Below are positions 6,874-7,374 of a stretch of 7,374 nt of DNA, piece after piece. The position numbers and the translations under genes are program-made. Source of the DNA: Desulfocapsa sp. (GTDB lineage: Bacteria > Desulfobacterota > Desulfobulbia > Desulfobulbales > Desulfocapsaceae); the NCBI GenBank assembly GCA_029934815.1, contig JAOZLM010000107.1:1-7374 (forward strand), read 5' to 3'. The notes beneath the pieces are model-generated. The model worked only from the letters and a program-made list of their open reading frames with translations. It was not told the origin of the DNA and did no database searches. Position 1 is the first letter of the stretch, and every line of letters begins with the position of its first letter.

Positions 6874-7374
6874 TTATCCTTTATCTCCAAAACGTTCAAA
6901 ATGCACTCTTTCGCTAAGCAAAGATGTTGCGGCACGTCCTTCAATCTCGTTTTCTGCATACCCGATGGCAATGATTGTCTGCACTTCTAAATCAGCTTCA
7001 ATCCCTAAGATTTCTGCAGCTTTTGCTGAAGCAGTCTGTTGCCTGTTAAACTCCCGAAGACGTAACTGGATCCAGCAGCTACCCAGCCCCAAATCTGTTG
7101 CAGCAAGATGAAGGAGTATCGAAGCAATGGAGCAGTCTTCAATCCAGACATCACATTTTGCAGGATCTCCGCACACAACAATTGCAAGGGGGGCATTTTT
7201 TAAAAATGCAGCGCCATGGGGTTTCACTTCTGACAGTGCAGTAAGTGTCTCTTTATTCTGCACGACTACAAACTCCCAGGGATACAAACTTCTGGACGAT
7301 GGAGCACGCAAAGCGGCTTCAGTAAGTATTGTGATTTTTTCCTGCTCCACCGGTTTATCCTGAAACTGACGGAC
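6874..7374 (-). CDS. Nitroreductase-family FMN oxidoreductase (5' end cut by window edge)
   Basis: The 166 residues visible belong to the small nitroreductase fold, an FMN-dependent NAD(P)H oxidoreductase family. Hallmarks are the N-terminal VRQFQDKPVEQEKI, followed by AALRAPSS (20-27 of the visible part), YPWEFVVV (31-38), the helix EDCSIASILLHLAATDLGLG (79-98), then SCWIQ (99-103) and IIAIGYA (134-140). A GTG at 7350 could open a 158-residue ORF, but the reading frame continues without a stop to 7374, and those eight extra residues match the family's conserved RSVRxFxDKPV start. The true start therefore lies about a dozen residues beyond the window. The physiological substrate is unknown, since members of this family are often named for activity on nitroaromatics that are not their natural targets. 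It precedes pdxH by 4 bp, and both products are predicted to bind FMN. Confidence 0.88.
   Translation of the reverse strand, partial: VRQFQDKPVEQEKITILTEAALRAPSSRSLYPWEFVVVQNKETLTALSEVKPHGAAFLKNAPLAIVVCGDPAKCDVWIEDCSIASILLHLAATDLGLGSCWIQLRLREFNRQQTASAKAAEILGIEADLEVQTIIAIGYAENEIEGRAATSLLSERVHFERFGDKG
6877..6882 (-). promoter_or_regulatory. Ribosome binding site of pdxH, inside the end of the nitroreductase gene
   Basis: On the minus strand AAAGGA lies 7 nt before the pdxH ATG (6869). The same six bases are the last two sense codons (Lys-Gly) of the nitroreductase gene, directly before its TAA. This arrangement decides the pdxH start and points to translational coupling. Confidence 0.75.

Noticed and set aside
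6870..6971. N-terminal extension of pdxH in the same frame
   Set aside because: It overlaps the nitroreductase by about 98 bp, shows no PdxH-family sequence, and the internal ATG at 6869 has a much better ribosome binding site and gives the normal length.
7348..7350. GTG as the start of the nitroreductase
   Set aside because: The frame stays open to 7374 and encodes VRQFQDKP, which belongs to the conserved family N-terminus. The gene continues past the edge.

Overview
The window reads as chromosomal DNA of a Gram-negative bacterium. GC content is moderate (mid-40s % by eye). The gene style (tandem-RCK potassium channel, PilZ protein with an extra N-terminal domain, sulfate-reducer-like housekeeping genes) would fit a Desulfobacterota/Desulfobulbales-type organism. 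That placement is inference from gene types, not from a marker gene. Coding density is high. I see no tRNA, rRNA, CRISPR array, insertion sequence or phage gene.

Layout. On the minus strand, 53-2327 holds a two-gene unit read leftwards: trkA (933-2327), then a COG1237-type metallo-beta-lactamase-fold hydrolase (53-889). A 207-bp divergent spacer (2328-2534) follows. From it a three-gene unit runs rightwards: a CNNM/CorC-like membrane transporter that lacks the usual C-terminal domain (2535-3572), a two-TM potassium channel with a tandem RCK cytoplasmic region (3590-5284), and a PilZ-domain protein (5288-6229). The gaps between these three are 17 and 3 bp, so an operon is very likely. A second minus-strand unit converges on it with only 4 bp between stop codons: a nitroreductase-family flavoprotein cut by the right window edge (6874-7374), then pdxH (start corrected to 6869). 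The nitroreductase stop and the pdxH ribosome binding site share the same bases.

How the genes fit together. The centre of the window is an ion-homeostasis locus. TrkA is the cytosolic NAD-binding gating subunit of a Trk K+ uptake system, and the channel across the spacer carries the same tandem-RCK architecture fused to its own pore. The CNNM protein would handle Mg2+ or a related cation. The PilZ protein is the unexpected member: it would allow c-di-GMP, or its own ligand-independent contacts, to bear on ion transport. However, its first c-di-GMP-binding arginine appears to be Asn. The right-hand pair are both predicted FMN enzymes, with pdxH making pyridoxal 5'-phosphate.

The divergent spacer has a good sigma70-like promoter facing the channel operon and a perfect 10-bp palindrome at the expected transcription start. 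No wholly new system is evident. The most interesting point is the CNNM-K+ channel-PilZ operon divergent from trkA.
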